NCBI GenBank assembly: GCA_012955965.1
Contig: JABBZI010000016.1
Location: 1-64,000 of the forward strand
DNA from: Clostridioides difficile
Lineage (GTDB): Bacteria; Bacillota; Clostridia; Peptostreptococcales; Peptostreptococcaceae
DNA: 64,000 nucleotides
Direction of reading: 5' to 3'
Part shown: positions 24,548 to 34,774 of the stretch, in pieces
How positions within the stretch are numbered: the stretch's first letter is position 1
How the letters are laid out: every line of letters starts with the position of its first letter
The notes under the pieces: model-generated
Seen by the model: the letters and a program-made list of their open reading frames with translations, nothing else
Told to the model about the DNA's origin: nothing
Databases searched by the model: none
Position numbers and translations under genes: made by a program

Positions 24548-25765
24548 ATGGAAATTATAAAGGGTGGAGTTACAGTTTCAGAAGGATTCTTTGCTTCTGG
24601 AATTCACTGTGGCTTGAGAAAAAATAAAGAAAAAAGAGATTTAGCCTTGGTTTATTCAGATGTTTTATGTGATGCAGCAGCGGTAGTTACTCAAAATAAG
24701 GTAAAAGGAAATCCTGTTTATGTGACACAGGAGCATATAAAAAATGGAAAAGCGCAGGCTATCATAGTAAATAGTGCTAATGCTAATACATTTAATGGAA
24801 AAGAAGGACTTATAAATGCTTATAAAATGGCCAAATTCACTAGTGATAAATTAAATATCAAGGAAAATGATGTTTTAGTTGCATCCACAGGTGTCATAGG
24901 AAAACCATTAAATATAGACTTAATAGAAGAAAATATGGATGAATTAGTGAATAATCTAAGCAAACAAGGTCATATCGGAGCAAGAGAAGCAATTATGACA
25001 ACTGACATTATAAAAAAAGAAATAGCAGTAGCAATAATGTATGGAGATAAAAAGATAACTATTGGAGGAATGGCAAAAGGTTCAGGGATGATACACCCTA
25101 ATATGGCTACAACTTTGGGATTTATAACTACTGATGCAAATATTGAAGGAGCTCTGTTAAAAGAAGCTTTAAAGGTCGCTGTTGATAAAAGCTTCAATAG
25201 AGTTAGTGTAGATGGAGATACAAGTACTAATGATATGGTAATGATTCTAGCAAATGGAAAAGCAAAGAATGAAAAGATGAATAAAAAGGATGAACATTAT
25301 CAAGTATTCTTAAGTGCACTTACATATGTTTGTATAGAACTTGCAAAATTGGTTGCCAAAGATGGAGAAGGATGTACAAAATTAATTGAATGCTATATAA
25401 ATGGAGCATTAAGTGAAGAACATGCAGTAAAATTAGCAAAAACAGTTATATCTTCTTCACTAGTAAAGACAGCTGTATTTGGGTCTGATGCAAACTGGGG
25501 AAGAATACTGTGTGCTTTAGGATATGCAGGTGAAGAAATAGATATGGAAAAAGTGGATATTATTTTTGAGAGCATGAAGGGATATATTGAAGTATGCAAA
25601 AATGGAAATGGGTTAGATTTTAATGAAGAAAAAGCAAAAAAAATTCTTGAAGATGATGAAATAAGCATATTAGTAAATTTAAATATGGGAAATGCTCGAG
25701 GAAATGCATGGGGATGTGATTTAAGCTATGATTATGTAAGAATAAATGGAAGTTATAGAAATTAG
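24548..25765 (+). CDS. argJ: Glutamate N-acetyltransferase / amino-acid acetyltransferase
   Basis: 405 residues. ArgJ recycles the acetyl group from N-acetylornithine to glutamate, and in many species also makes N-acetylglutamate from acetyl-CoA. KGSGMIHPNMATTLGFITTDANI contains the Thr at which the precursor self-cleaves into two chains, with the new N-terminal Thr as nucleophile. DGDTSTNDM and the C-terminal NARGNAWGCDLSYDYVRINGSY are typical. No argA or argE is visible in this operon, in line with a cyclic pathway. Confidence 0.96.
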   Translation: MEIIKGGVTVSEGFFASGIHCGLRKNKEKRDLALVYSDVLCDAAAVVTQNKVKGNPVYVTQEHIKNGKAQAIIVNSANANTFNGKEGLINAYKMAKFTSDKLNIKENDVLVASTGVIGKPLNIDLIEENMDELVNNLSKQGHIGAREAIMTTDIIKKEIAVAIMYGDKKITIGGMAKGSGMIHPNMATTLGFITTDANIEGALLKEALKVAVDKSFNRVSVDGDTSTNDMVMILANGKAKNEKMNKKDEHYQVFLSALTYVCIELAKLVAKDGEGCTKLIECYINGALSEEHAVKLAKTVISSSLVKTAVFGSDANWGRILCALGYAGEEIDMEKVDIIFESMKGYIEVCKNGNGLDFNEEKAKKILEDDEISILVNLNMGNARGNAWGCDLSYDYVRINGSYRN

Positions 25766-25779
25766 GAGGAAATATTTTA

Positions 25780-26640
25780 ATGATTAATATAGAAAAAGCA
25801 AATACACTTATAGAAGCTTTACCATATATAGAAAAACATCAAGGTAAGACTATTGTAGTTAAGTATGGCGGAAGTGCAATGAAAAAAGATGGTTTAAAAG
25901 AGTCTGTCATGGAAGACCTTGTACTAATGAGTTATGTTGGAATCAATATCGTTTTAGTACATGGTGGAGGGGCAGAAATTAATAAAATGCTCGCAAAAGT
26001 AGATATAGAAAGCAAATTTGTAAATGGACTTAGATATACAGATGAAGAGACTATGGAAATTGTAAAAATGGTACTTGCTGGTAAGGTAAATAAAGATTTG
26101 GTGAATAAAATACATACAAAAGGTGGAAAGGCAGTGGGACTTTGTGGAATAGACAATAATATGCTTTTATGTGACCCATATAAAAATTATGAACTTGGAT
26201 TTGTAGGTGAAATAAAAAAAGTAAATGTTGAGCTTATAGAATCTTGTTTAGAGTCAGGTTATATTTCAGTAATTGCTACTATAGGCGTTGGAGAAGATGG
26301 AGAAACTTATAATATAAATGGAGATACAGCAGCTTCTGCTATAGCTAAGGAGTTAAACGCAGATAAACTAATACTTCTTACAGATGTACCTGGTCTATTA
26401 AGAGACCCAGATGAAGAAAAATCATTAATAACAGAAGTTATATTAGAGGATGTTGACACATTATTTGCAGAAGGGATAATTACTGGAGGTATGATACCTA
26501 AAATACGTGGTTGCGTAGATGCTTTAAATAATGGAGTAAATAGAGTGCATATTTTGGATGGAAGAGTTCCTCATTCTATAATAACAGAGTTATTTACTGA
26601 TAGTGGTATAGGAACATTAATAAGAAAAGAAGATGAATAG
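25780..26640 (+). CDS. argB: N-acetylglutamate kinase
   Basis: 286 residues, 14 bases after argJ with AGGAGG. It phosphorylates N-acetylglutamate with ATP. Family motifs: VVKYGGSAMK (phosphate loop), VLVHGGGAEINKML, NINGDTAASAIAKEL, LTDVPGLL and GGMIPKIRGCVDAL. The length suits the arginine-inhibited hexameric or the dimeric forms; I cannot tell which from the N-terminus. Confidence 0.97.
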   Translation: MINIEKANTLIEALPYIEKHQGKTIVVKYGGSAMKKDGLKESVMEDLVLMSYVGINIVLVHGGGAEINKMLAKVDIESKFVNGLRYTDEETMEIVKMVLAGKVNKDLVNKIHTKGGKAVGLCGIDNNMLLCDPYKNYELGFVGEIKKVNVELIESCLESGYISVIATIGVGEDGETYNINGDTAASAIAKELNADKLILLTDVPGLLRDPDEEKSLITEVILEDVDTLFAEGIITGGMIPKIRGCVDALNNGVNRVHILDGRVPHSIITELFTDSGIGTLIRKEDE

Positions 26641-26691
26641 AAATAAAAGTAATATATAAGAAAATTATAAATTTAAGAAGGGATGATAAGA

Positions 26692-27879
26692 ATGAATAAT
26701 AATAGTACAATTTCAAAATGGAATGAATATTTTATAGATACATATAATCAACCTAATTTTGTTATAGATTATGGTAAAGGAAGTTGCTTTTTTGATACTG
26801 ATGGTAATAAGTATATAGATTTTACAAGTGGATATGGAGTATCCTCTCTTGGATATAGCAATAATAGTCTAAAAAATGCTTTAAAGGAGCAAGTAGATAA
26901 GTTGCTTCATACTTCAAATTTATATTTTAATGAACCTGTGTTATATGCTGGAGAGCAAATAATTAAAATAAGTGGAATGGATAAAGTATATTTTTGTAAT
27001 TCTGGAACAGAAGCAAATGAAACAGCATTTAAAATAGCAAGAAAGTATAGTAGTGATAAATATGGTAAAGGTAGAGGAACTATTATAAGTTTAAAAGACT
27101 CTTTTCATGGTAGAACCATGATGTCTTTAATGGCAACTGGTATGGATAAATATCATAAATATTTTTATCCACTTCCTGAAGGGTTTAAGTATATAGAAAG
27201 AAATAATATTGAAGATTTAAAAAATAATATAGATTCAAGCGTTTGTGCAATAATCTTTGAAGCAATTCAAGGCGAAGGTGGAGTTAATGTGCTTGAGAAA
27301 GATTATGTTTTACAACTGGTAAAAATATGTAAAGAAAAAGATATAGTATTGATTTTTGATGAAGTCCAATGTGGTATAGCAAGAACTGGTAAGTTTTTTG
27401 GATATGAATACTTTGATGTAAAACCAGACATAGTTACAGTAGCAAAAGGATTGGGAGCAGGAATACCAATAGGGGGAGTACTGGTAAATGAAAATCTTTC
27501 AAAAGTACTAGGAAAAGGGGACCAAGGTACAACCTTTGGAGGCAATTTATTAGCTATGGTGGCAGCTACAGTTGTATTAGATGAAATATCTAAAGAAGAT
27601 TTTTATAAGGATATAATAGAAAAAGGTGATTATATAAGAAAATCTATTGAGGATTTTAATAGTGAAATTGTACTAAACACAAAAGGTCTTGGTCTGATGA
27701 TAGGAATTGAAACCAGTATTGAATCTAGCATTATAGAAGAGAAAGCCAGAAAAAAAGGATTGCTTATTTTGACTGCTGGTAAAAATGTATTAAGATTTTT
27801 ACCTCCATTAACAGTCACTTATAAAGAAATAAATGAGGCGCTTGAGATTTTAAAAGATATACTACTAGAAGTTAACTAA
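26692..27879 (+). CDS. argD: Acetylornithine aminotransferase
   Basis: 395 residues from ATG 26692, which has GAAGGG at proper distance; the ATG at 26683 overlaps that site. PLP enzyme of class III: CNSGTEANETAFKIAR, SFHGRTMMSL, EAIQGEGGVNV, LIFDEVQCGIARTG, and VTVAKGLGAGIPIG with the Schiff-base lysine. It converts N-acetylglutamate semialdehyde to N-acetylornithine. Confidence 0.95.
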   Translation: MNNNSTISKWNEYFIDTYNQPNFVIDYGKGSCFFDTDGNKYIDFTSGYGVSSLGYSNNSLKNALKEQVDKLLHTSNLYFNEPVLYAGEQIIKISGMDKVYFCNSGTEANETAFKIARKYSSDKYGKGRGTIISLKDSFHGRTMMSLMATGMDKYHKYFYPLPEGFKYIERNNIEDLKNNIDSSVCAIIFEAIQGEGGVNVLEKDYVLQLVKICKEKDIVLIFDEVQCGIARTGKFFGYEYFDVKPDIVTVAKGLGAGIPIGGVLVNENLSKVLGKGDQGTTFGGNLLAMVAATVVLDEISKEDFYKDIIEKGDYIRKSIEDFNSEIVLNTKGLGLMIGIETSIESSIIEEKARKKGLLILTAGKNVLRFLPPLTVTYKEINEALEILKDILLEVN

Positions 27880-27983
27880 ATATTCAAAAAATAAATAATT
27901 AAAATAAGGAATTAAGATATATAAAATAAATAACTTGCAAATTTAACTGAATTTAAAAAGTTTATAAAAAGGGGAGAATTAGT

Positions 27984-29006
27984 ATGAATAATATAAGTTT
28001 AAAGGGAAAGAGTTTTTTAACATTAAAGGATTTTTCAAAAGAGGAAATCAGATATTTATTAACTTTATCTAGTTATTTAAAAACTAAGAAAAAGGTTGGC
28101 ATAAAAGGAGATTTACTACAAGGGAAAAATATAGCTTTATTATTTGAGAAAACATCGACAAGAACTAGATGTTCATTTGAAGTAGCTGCTCATGATGAAG
28201 GAGCACATGTAACTTATCTAGGTCCTAATGATTGTCATATGGGAAAAAAAGAGTCTGTGTCTGACACAGCAAAAGTCTTAGGAAGATTTTATGATGGAAT
28301 AGAGTTTAGAGGGTTTAAACAGGAAACAGTTGAAAGTCTAGCTAAATATTCAGGTGTACCTGTTTGGAATGGACTTACAGATGAATATCATCCAACACAA
28401 ATACTAGCAGATTTTTTAACAGTAATTGAGAATGTAGATAAGGATTTGAATAAAGTTAAATTTGTGTATGTTGGTGATGGCAGAAATAATATGGGAAACT
28501 CATTAATGATAGGATGTGCTAAAATGGGAATTAATTTTGTGGCACTTGCACCTAAAGAACTTTGGCCAAATGAAGAATTAGTGAAAGATATGAAGGAAAT
28601 AGCTAAGAAATCTAAAGGAGATATAAGATTGACTGAGAATATTGATGATGTAAAAGGTGCAGATGTTATATATACAGATGTATGGGTTTCTATGGGAGAA
28701 GAAGAACAATATGAAACAAGAATAAATCAACTGAAAGATTATCAGGTAAATATGGAGATGATAAAGAAAACTGAAAATGAAAATGTTATATTTTTACACT
28801 GTCTTCCAGCATTCCACGATTTAGAAACTAAAGTTGCTCAAGAAATTTATGAAAAATTTGGATTATCAGAGTTAGAGGTTACAGATGAGGTATTTAATTC
28901 AAAACATTCAAAGGTATTTGAAGAAGCTGAAAATAGAATGCATACTATAAAAGCAGTTATGGTTTCTACCATGACTGATGTAGACATGAACAACAGTTTA
29001 ATATAG
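27984..29006 (+). CDS. argF: Ornithine carbamoyltransferase
   Basis: 340 residues after [22 protein letters not shown] (carbamoyl-phosphate site), [14 protein letters not shown] (HPxQ), [11 protein letters not shown] and HCLPAFHD (ornithine site with Cys) are all present. It forms citrulline. Biosynthetic and catabolic forms are similar, but the operon position points to biosynthesis. Last gene of the operon; argG and argH are not in the window. Confidence 0.95.
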   Translation: MNNISLKGKSFLTLKDFSKEEIRYLLTLSSYLKTKKKVGIKGDLLQGKNIALLFEKTSTRTRCSFEVAAHDEGAHVTYLGPNDCHMGKKESVSDTAKVLGRFYDGIEFRGFKQETVESLAKYSGVPVWNGLTDEYHPTQILADFLTVIENVDKDLNKVKFVYVGDGRNNMGNSLMIGCAKMGINFVALAPKELWPNEELVKDMKEIAKKSKGDIRLTENIDDVKGADVIYTDVWVSMGEEEQYETRINQLKDYQVNMEMIKKTENENVIFLHCLPAFHDLETKVAQEIYEKFGLSELEVTDEVFNSKHSKVFEEAENRMHTIKAVMVSTMTDVDMNNSLI

Positions 29007-29132
29007 ATATCATTTATCCTAGGTCTTATTTTAAGGAAAATACATAAAATATTCTAAATATATTATTCAAAAACTCTTATTATATGTTAAAATAACTTAT
29101 GTATCAACAAATTAAGAGGGAGGATTTGAGAT

Positions 29133-29750
29133 ATGAAAAAAATCATATTAGTTTTAACAACTTTTTTATTAGCAATATCTGTAACAGCATGTTCAAGTGC
29201 AAAGCCAGAGGATACAATTGATAGTTTTTTTAACAGTGCCAAGAAGTTTGACTTTGAAGGCATGAATAAGGTAATGGAGAATAATGACGAAAAATATAAA
29301 GATGTATTAAAAGAATTAGATACAAAAGACCCAAATGCACAGTATGCTTTAGATTATCTAAAACAGAATGCATCTAAAATCACCTATACAATAAAAGATA
29401 GTGAGATTAAAGATGATAAGGCAACAATAAAAGTAGAATGTAAATTTGTAGATTCAACACCATTACTTAAAGAGATAGTAGCTGAAGCATTTACAAAGAT
29501 GCTTGGTATGAGTTTTTCAGGACAAGACTTAACTGATGAAAAAACGACTGAAATGCTAGTATCAATTATGAAAGAAAAACAAAAAAGTGTTAAAGAGACG
29601 TATGTAACAAAAACTGTAGAGTTTGAATGTTCTAAAAAAGATAACAAATGGATAATAAGTTCAGCTAATGATGCAGTAGCTGATGTATTATTGTCTAATC
29701 TTGTTACAGCAGGACAAGAGTTCTCTAATTCTATGGGTAATATTCAATAG
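29133..29750 (+). CDS. Lipoprotein with DUF4878/NTF2-like domain
   Basis: 205 residues. Signal peptide with lipobox ISVTAC, cysteine about residue 20, followed by SSAKPEDTIDSFFNSAKKFDFEGMNKVM, the usual beginning of extracytoplasmic NTF2-like domains. The rest alternates strands and helices (ATIKVECKFVDSTPLLKEI) and contains KKDNKWIISS at the end. Own terminator. Surface-attached, function unknown. Confidence 0.7.
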   Translation: MKKIILVLTTFLLAISVTACSSAKPEDTIDSFFNSAKKFDFEGMNKVMENNDEKYKDVLKELDTKDPNAQYALDYLKQNASKITYTIKDSEIKDDKATIKVECKFVDSTPLLKEIVAEAFTKMLGMSFSGQDLTDEKTTEMLVSIMKEKQKSVKETYVTKTVEFECSKKDNKWIISSANDAVADVLLSNLVTAGQEFSNSMGNIQ

Positions 29751-29785
29751 TAGAACCTGAAGTATAATAAATAGAAAAATATTTA

Positions 29786-29817
29786 AAAAGGATACCAGTC
29801 TTGGTATCCTTTTCTAT
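29786..29817 (+). terminator. Terminator after lipoprotein gene
   Basis: AAAAGGATACCA pairs with TGGTATCCTTTT, loop GTCT, followed by TCTATT. Confidence 0.85.
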
Positions 29818-29941
29818 TAAAATACTATAATATGTAGTTGAATTTTATATCATCAAAGAACTAAAATATAAAACTATAGGTTTATATTTTTTTAACTAAA
29901 CAAACAACATGTACCTTTTCTAAAATATAGTATCTAAAAAT

Positions 29942-30640
29942 TTATTTAGCTAGCTTTAGATATTTGTTGATAGTTGCCTCAGCTAAACATTTTGATGAAT
30001 CAATAATATTAATTGAAGAATGAGATTTTTCGAAAACTACATTTAAGTCGGTACAAGCAATTATTATATTTTCAATAGATTCTTTTTTCACATCTTCAAT
30101 AAGTTCATTCCAAATATGAATATTATAAGGATTTCCTTTATCTGTTTTTATATTTTGAATAAGAGTATTTAATTTTGTCTGCCACTCATCTTTAAATATA
30201 AAATCATGTCCATTATGTAGTATGCCATCTTGATAAATTGTAGATTCAAATGTTGAACTAGTTGAAAAAAGAGTTACTTTTTGTGAAGCAGTAGGAAGTT
30301 TTTTAACTGTTTCTTCTACAATATTTAACAGAGGTATCTTAATTGAATCTTTTAATTCTTTAAAGTATATATGTGCTGAATTACATGGCATAGCAATAAA
30401 ATTTACTCCAATTGATTCAAGTTTTTGTAATCCATCAATAATAGTTTTTTTCATAAGTCCATGATTTATTGGATGGTCAATATAAAATGGAGTAGGTAAG
30501 GAATATATCATCATCTTTGGAAACTCATCATCATATTTTGCTCCATACTGCGATTGGCATTCATCAATAACTAAATCCACAAATGGTGCAGTTGACCTTG
30601 GACCCATTCCAGCTAAAATTCCAATTAATTTTTCATTCAT
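29942..30640 (-). CDS. Aspartate/glutamate racemase-family protein
   Basis: 232 residues after AAGGAG. LIGILAGMGPRSTAPFVDLVI is the phosphate-binding-like start; the two catalytic cysteines lie in AMPCNSAHIYF and IIACTDLNVVF, the pair used for two-base racemisation. Could be an aspartate racemase or a hydantoin racemase-like enzyme. Its upstream neighbour is a carbamoylase-type hydrolase on the same strand, although 160 bases separate them. Confidence 0.85.
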   Translation of the reverse strand: MNEKLIGILAGMGPRSTAPFVDLVIDECQSQYGAKYDDEFPKMMIYSLPTPFYIDHPINHGLMKKTIIDGLQKLESIGVNFIAMPCNSAHIYFKELKDSIKIPLLNIVEETVKKLPTASQKVTLFSTSSTFESTIYQDGILHNGHDFIFKDEWQTKLNTLIQNIKTDKGNPYNIHIWNELIEDVKKESIENIIIACTDLNVVFEKSHSSINIIDSSKCLAEATINKYLKLAK

Positions 30641-30800
30641 AAAAAGTATCTCCTTAATGTACAGATTTATGTTAGGTATAAAATATCAAAATTGATTCTA
30701 TAAGAGCAGAAGAGTCTGTTTTATAATAGATAATATTATACAATTGCATAACATAAGGCAATAGTGACAATAGGTTTTTAATTGTATATTGGATTTAAAA

Positions 30801-32018
30801 TTATTTTAAATCGAGATTATCTAATATTTTTAAAAATATTTTTATAGCAGTATCTAAGTCATCCACAGAAACATTTTCATCAGGATTATGACTTATCCCT
30901 CCAGCACATCTTATAAACACCATTCCAATATCAGTTATATGGTCCATTTCTTGAGCATCATGACCAGCTCCACTGTAGATATAAAAAGGGTTAAGATTTA
31001 AATCTGTAAAACTTTTTTCTATAGTTTTAGTTATTTTATTTGAACATGGTACAGGAACATTTTCAAAGGAAAGTTCACTTGTATAATTAAGCTTTCTATC
31101 TTTACAGATATGAGATATTTCGTTGAATATCTTTTCTACTGAAGTATCAAGAATTTCTTGAGAACAAGAACGTACATCAAGTGTAAAATCAACTCTTTCA
31201 GGTACTACATTTGATGAAGATGGATAGAAATTCATTTTTCCAACAGTAGCAACTAAATTAGTAGTCATCTTAGCTATGTTTTCAATGGCTAACACACATT
31301 CACAGGCACAACATCCAGCATCAAATCTCATATCCATTGGTAATGTACCAGCATGTCCAGATTTGCCATTTACTGATATTTTAAAACTTTTAAATCCTGT
31401 AATACTTGATACAATTCCAGCAGGAAGAGATTCCTTTTCTAAGACAGGTCCTTGTTCGATATGAAATTCTAAATATGCGTCTATATCTTTTCTAGGATGT
31501 AAATTTATTAAGTTTTTATTATTAAATCCAAACTTTGTTACAGCTTCTTCAAGTGTAATTCCATTTTCATCAACAGATTTAAGAAGTTCCTCTTTAAAAG
31601 TACCAGCAAAAACTTTACTTCCCATTAAAGATGTTTCAAATCTAGTTCCTTCCTCTTCAGCGAAGGCAACTAACTTAATGTTGAAAGGATAAGACTTATT
31701 ATTATTTTTTGCCTCTTCAAGTCCAATTAGAGGAACTATTATTCCTAGCATACCATCAAATATTCCTCCACATTTTACACTATCTTGATGAGATGCAACT
31801 ACTAATGTAGGGGCATTGGGAGTATTAGATTTATATGTACCTATAACATTTCCAATATCATCAATTTCAATATCAAGATTTAAATCTTTCATCCATGAAC
31901 TTATTAAATCAATAGATTTTTTATGTTCATCAGTTAATATAAGTCTTGTAAGACCATTTGTTGTTGAACTTATTTTTCCTAATGTTTGTAGATAATTCAT
32001 ACATTTTTGACCTAGCAT
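30801..32018 (-). CDS. M20-family N-carbamoyl-amino-acid / allantoate amidohydrolase
   Basis: 405 residues after TAGGAGGT. Metal ligands are visible in VVASHQDSVKCGGIFDGMLG, AEEEGTRF, and GAGHDAQEM; HIEQGPVLEKE and KSGHAGTLPMDMRFDA belong to the dimerisation lid. This is the AmaB/HyuC/AllC group, which cleaves N-carbamoyl amino acids or allantoate. Without an allantoinase or hydantoinase next to it the substrate stays open. Confidence 0.85.
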   Translation of the reverse strand: MLGQKCMNYLQTLGKISSTTNGLTRLILTDEHKKSIDLISSWMKDLNLDIEIDDIGNVIGTYKSNTPNAPTLVVASHQDSVKCGGIFDGMLGIIVPLIGLEEAKNNNKSYPFNIKLVAFAEEEGTRFETSLMGSKVFAGTFKEELLKSVDENGITLEEAVTKFGFNNKNLINLHPRKDIDAYLEFHIEQGPVLEKESLPAGIVSSITGFKSFKISVNGKSGHAGTLPMDMRFDAGCCACECVLAIENIAKMTTNLVATVGKMNFYPSSSNVVPERVDFTLDVRSCSQEILDTSVEKIFNEISHICKDRKLNYTSELSFENVPVPCSNKITKTIEKSFTDLNLNPFYIYSGAGHDAQEMDHITDIGMVFIRCAGGISHNPDENVSVDDLDTAIKIFLKILDNLDLK

Positions 32019-32129
32019 ATGTACCTCCTAAATATGTATTTTTTTATTTTAGCTAATATTAGCTTTTATACTATAATTTATGAATTTTCAAATAGTTACA
32101 TATATACAATGAAACGCTATTTTTCAATG
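32019..32129. other. Leader of the amidohydrolase gene
   Basis: AT-rich DNA upstream of the reverse gene; no unusual structure seen. Confidence 0.3.
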
Positions 32130-32355
32130 TTAACAATAATATAAAAGTTTACTTCTAATACTTTTATATTTAAGACTTTCACTAACCAATAAGTATTTTA
32201 TAGAAAGCTAATTGCCATGAGTAATACCTATTAAACCTGTAAGACTTTGACCTGTTTTATCTTGAGTATATATTCCTAAATCTACTGAACTTTCATTTTC
32301 AAGATTAGCAAGGTTATATTCTAATAATCCTTTAAAAATAAAATTTTCATCTTGC
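32130..32355 (-). pseudogene. GNAT acetyltransferase remnant
   Basis: On the reverse strand an uninterrupted block reads KGLLEYNLANLENESSVDLG, then DKTGQSLTGLIGITHGN, TAG, and LSIKYLLVSESLKYKS IRSKLLYYC before a TAA. The stop lies where GNATs of this type have tryptophan (HGNWL), so TGG has become TAG. The glycines of the acetyl-CoA loop (RxxGIGSKLL) are also mutated (YKSIRSKLL). No start is preserved. Confidence 0.7.
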
Positions 32356-32799
32356 TTTTATATTTTTCTGTAATTTCTAATTATATGTTTAAATTGTATT
32401 CTCATAAAATTTTTTATCTATTTGTATTTTTTATCAAAATCAATTGAAATACTCTAGTTTAACATTATTCTAATAGTCATTTATGTGGATGTCAAATTAA
32501 GAAAATTTATTTTTAACTTTATATTGTTGAGATTGAAATTTTTAAAAACAAAATAGAGCTTTAATTCTATTAAAAATGACTAATAAATTTAGTAATCTTA
32601 GACATTAAGTATTAAAATAATTTAATTTACTGTGTATAAGAACTATTTTTAAACAGAGTCTTGTTTTTAGATTAAATAATGTAACCAATGATTAAATTTA
32701 TATGAAAATTATGTTGCATAAACATATTGATAAAATAGTGAGGTATTATTGAAGATAAATATTTAACTAAAAACTCCTAGTAGATATAAAAGATGAAAA
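32356..32799. other. Long AT-rich intergenic region, nothing recognised
   Basis: About 440 bases with many stops in all frames. It may hold further decay of the GNAT 5' side, but I cannot assign it. Confidence 0.4.
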
Positions 32800-32836
32800 T
32801 AAAATACTATCAAAACGAAATTGATAGTATTTTTAA
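32800..32836 (-). terminator. Terminator of the ABC transporter operon
   Basis: AAAATACTATCAA pairs with TTGATAGTATTTT with flanking A and T runs; usable in both directions. Confidence 0.75.
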
Positions 32837-32882
32837 TAAAACCTTACTTAAACAATTTAAATAGAATCCTAAATAAAATAAT

Positions 32883-33521
32883 TTATATTTCTTTTTTGCT
32901 ATAAATCTTTGATGATATAAAATATGAAATCACAAATAGTAATATAGCAATGAATGGAAGCGAATATAGTAGTGTATTAAATATAATTTCTAGTGAAAGA
33001 GGTGAACTAATAGTTTCTAGAATACTTTTAGAAACTATTAAAAGTAATGTTGGAACTAAAAAACATAAAATCATTAATACACGAGCTTTTTCTGTACCAA
33101 ATTTATAAACAAGTGGTAAGATAAGACTACCAAAACATATTGAAATAGATAAGACTAATGCATTAATAAGCAGAGTTTCACTTAATATAAAATTATGTTT
33201 AAAATAACCAATAATGATACTAAGTATAAGTGAAACCAATACACCAACGAAGCTAAATATTAACATAGTCAGATATTTACTTAGTACAATATCATTACGC
33301 TTAATAGGCATTGTAAGTACATAACTATCCCATTTATTTAAGTCATCATATGAGAATGTTGAAACAATCATTGTTGTGCATAGGACTACAATAATACCTA
33401 CAAGATTATTAGCATCTCCTCCTCCAAAAGAAGATATAAGTCCAAACATAATTACAAATAAAAGTAGAAATTTTATATTGCCTTTTAAATTAATTAAATC
33501 TTTTAAAATTAAACCTTTCAT
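32883..33521 (-). CDS. ABC-2 type transporter permease
   Basis: 212 residues, six hydrophobic segments (for example FLLLFVIMFGLISSF and SLPFIAILLFVISYFI). YDDLNKWDSYVLTMPIKRNDIVLSKYL is the cytoplasmic motif seen in permeases of YtrC/YhcI-type exporters. Its start overlaps the ATPase stop by one base, so translation is coupled. Works with the ATPase, probably in export or protection against a membrane-active agent. Confidence 0.8.
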   Translation of the reverse strand: MKGLILKDLINLKGNIKFLLLFVIMFGLISSFGGGDANNLVGIIVVLCTTMIVSTFSYDDLNKWDSYVLTMPIKRNDIVLSKYLTMLIFSFVGVLVSLILSIIIGYFKHNFILSETLLINALVLSISICFGSLILPLVYKFGTEKARVLMILCFLVPTLLLIVSKSILETISSPLSLEIIFNTLLYSLPFIAILLFVISYFISSKIYSKKEI

Positions 33522-34375
33522 TATTTATCACCTCTCACATAAAATAACATAATTTCTTCTATAGATGTATTATCGACTACGAAGTTTGGATGTTTTGCTA
33601 TAAACCTATATTTATCATTAAGAAGTACTTCATATCCAAATTGGCTTTTACGATAATATGAATAATCTTCCTTTGAAATATTATCAAAATCACTAGGTTT
33701 GCATTTTAAAATTCCCATATTATTAATTAATTCATCCTTATTTTCACTAAATACTATATTACCTTTATGTATAAATGTAATATAGTCTGCTATTTTATCT
33801 AAATCACTTGTAATATGTGAAGATAAAATAATAGAGTGTTCTTCATCTTGTATGAAATCTAAAAATATATCCAATATTTCTTCACGAACAATAGGGTCAA
33901 GTGAACTAGTTGCTTCATCTAGTATTAATAATTTTGGATTATGTGATAAAGCGACAGCAATACTAAGTTTCATTTTATTACCCTTTGAAAACTCCTTAAT
34001 TAGCTTATTCTCTGGAACTCTCAACTTTTTTAAATAATCTTTGAATAATGTGTGATTCCAATTTTTATAGATTTTACTCATAATTTTTGATACATTATCT
34101 AGATTTAAATTTTCATGAAAATTGCTTCCCTCAAATACTACTCCAATTTGTTCTTTAATTTCTTTTTCATTTTTTTTGTTATCAAGGCCAAATATTTCTA
34201 TATTTCCACTATCATAAGAAATTAAATTTAAAATTGCTTTTAATGTAGTTGTTTTTCCTGCGCCATTTTCACCTACAAATCCCATTATACTTCCTTTTGG
34301 TACTGAAAAAGATACATTTTGTAGACTAAAATCTTTATAAGTTTTATTTAAATTTTTTATACTTATTGCATCCAT
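33521..34375 (-). CDS. ABC transporter ATP-binding protein
   Basis: 284 residues from ATG 34375; ATG 34384 lies only one base after GGGAG and overlaps the GntR stop, so it is less likely. Walker A GENGAGKTT, a degenerate signature FSKGNKMKLSIAVAL, Walker B LLILDEATSSLDP and switch His SSHITSDLDKI are present. Middle gene of a GntR-ATPase-permease operon like the ytr operons of Firmicutes. Confidence 0.85.
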   Translation of the reverse strand: MDAISIKNLNKTYKDFSLQNVSFSVPKGSIMGFVGENGAGKTTTLKAILNLISYDSGNIEIFGLDNKKNEKEIKEQIGVVFEGSNFHENLNLDNVSKIMSKIYKNWNHTLFKDYLKKLRVPENKLIKEFSKGNKMKLSIAVALSHNPKLLILDEATSSLDPIVREEILDIFLDFIQDEEHSIILSSHITSDLDKIADYITFIHKGNIVFSENKDELINNMGILKCKPSDFDNISKEDYSYYRKSQFGYEVLLNDKYRFIAKHPNFVVDNTSIEEIMLFYVRGDK

Positions 34376-34380
34376 AATTA

Positions 34381-34758
34381 TCATTCTCCCTTATATAATA
34401 AAAGTAAAATATCTTTTAACTCTTCATATGTAATACCACTACTTTTAGCTGTATCAACTGCTTTTTGTAGGTACTCCTCAATTAAACGAAATTGCTCTTC
34501 TTTCACAAAATCCATGTTTTTACTAGATACAAAGCTACCTTTGCCAGTAACTGTTTCAATAAATCCATCACGTTCTAAATCACTATATGCTCGTTTTGTA
34601 GTAATCACACTTATTCTAAGTTCTTTTGCCAATAATCTCATACTTGGAAGAGCTGAGCCTTCTGGCAATTCTCCACTTATAATCATACTTTTAATTTGTG
34701 TAGTAATTTGTTCATATATTGGCTTTCCACTTGAATTACTAATAACTATATTCAACAA
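34381..34758 (-). CDS. GntR-family repressor, YtrA subfamily
   Basis: 125 residues, TTG start after AAGGAGGTG. Winged helix with the GntR signature: PIYEQITTQIKSMIISGELPEGSALPSMRLLAKELRISVITTKRAYSDLERDGFIETVTGKGSFV. The C-terminal part is short, as in YtrA regulators that control ABC transporters. A perfect palindrome lies just upstream, suggesting autoregulation of the operon. Confidence 0.85.
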   Translation of the reverse strand: MLNIVISNSSGKPIYEQITTQIKSMIISGELPEGSALPSMRLLAKELRISVITTKRAYSDLERDGFIETVTGKGSFVSSKNMDFVKEEQFRLIEEYLQKAVDTAKSSGITYEELKDILLLLYKGE

Positions 34759-34774
34759 GACACCTCCTTAAATT

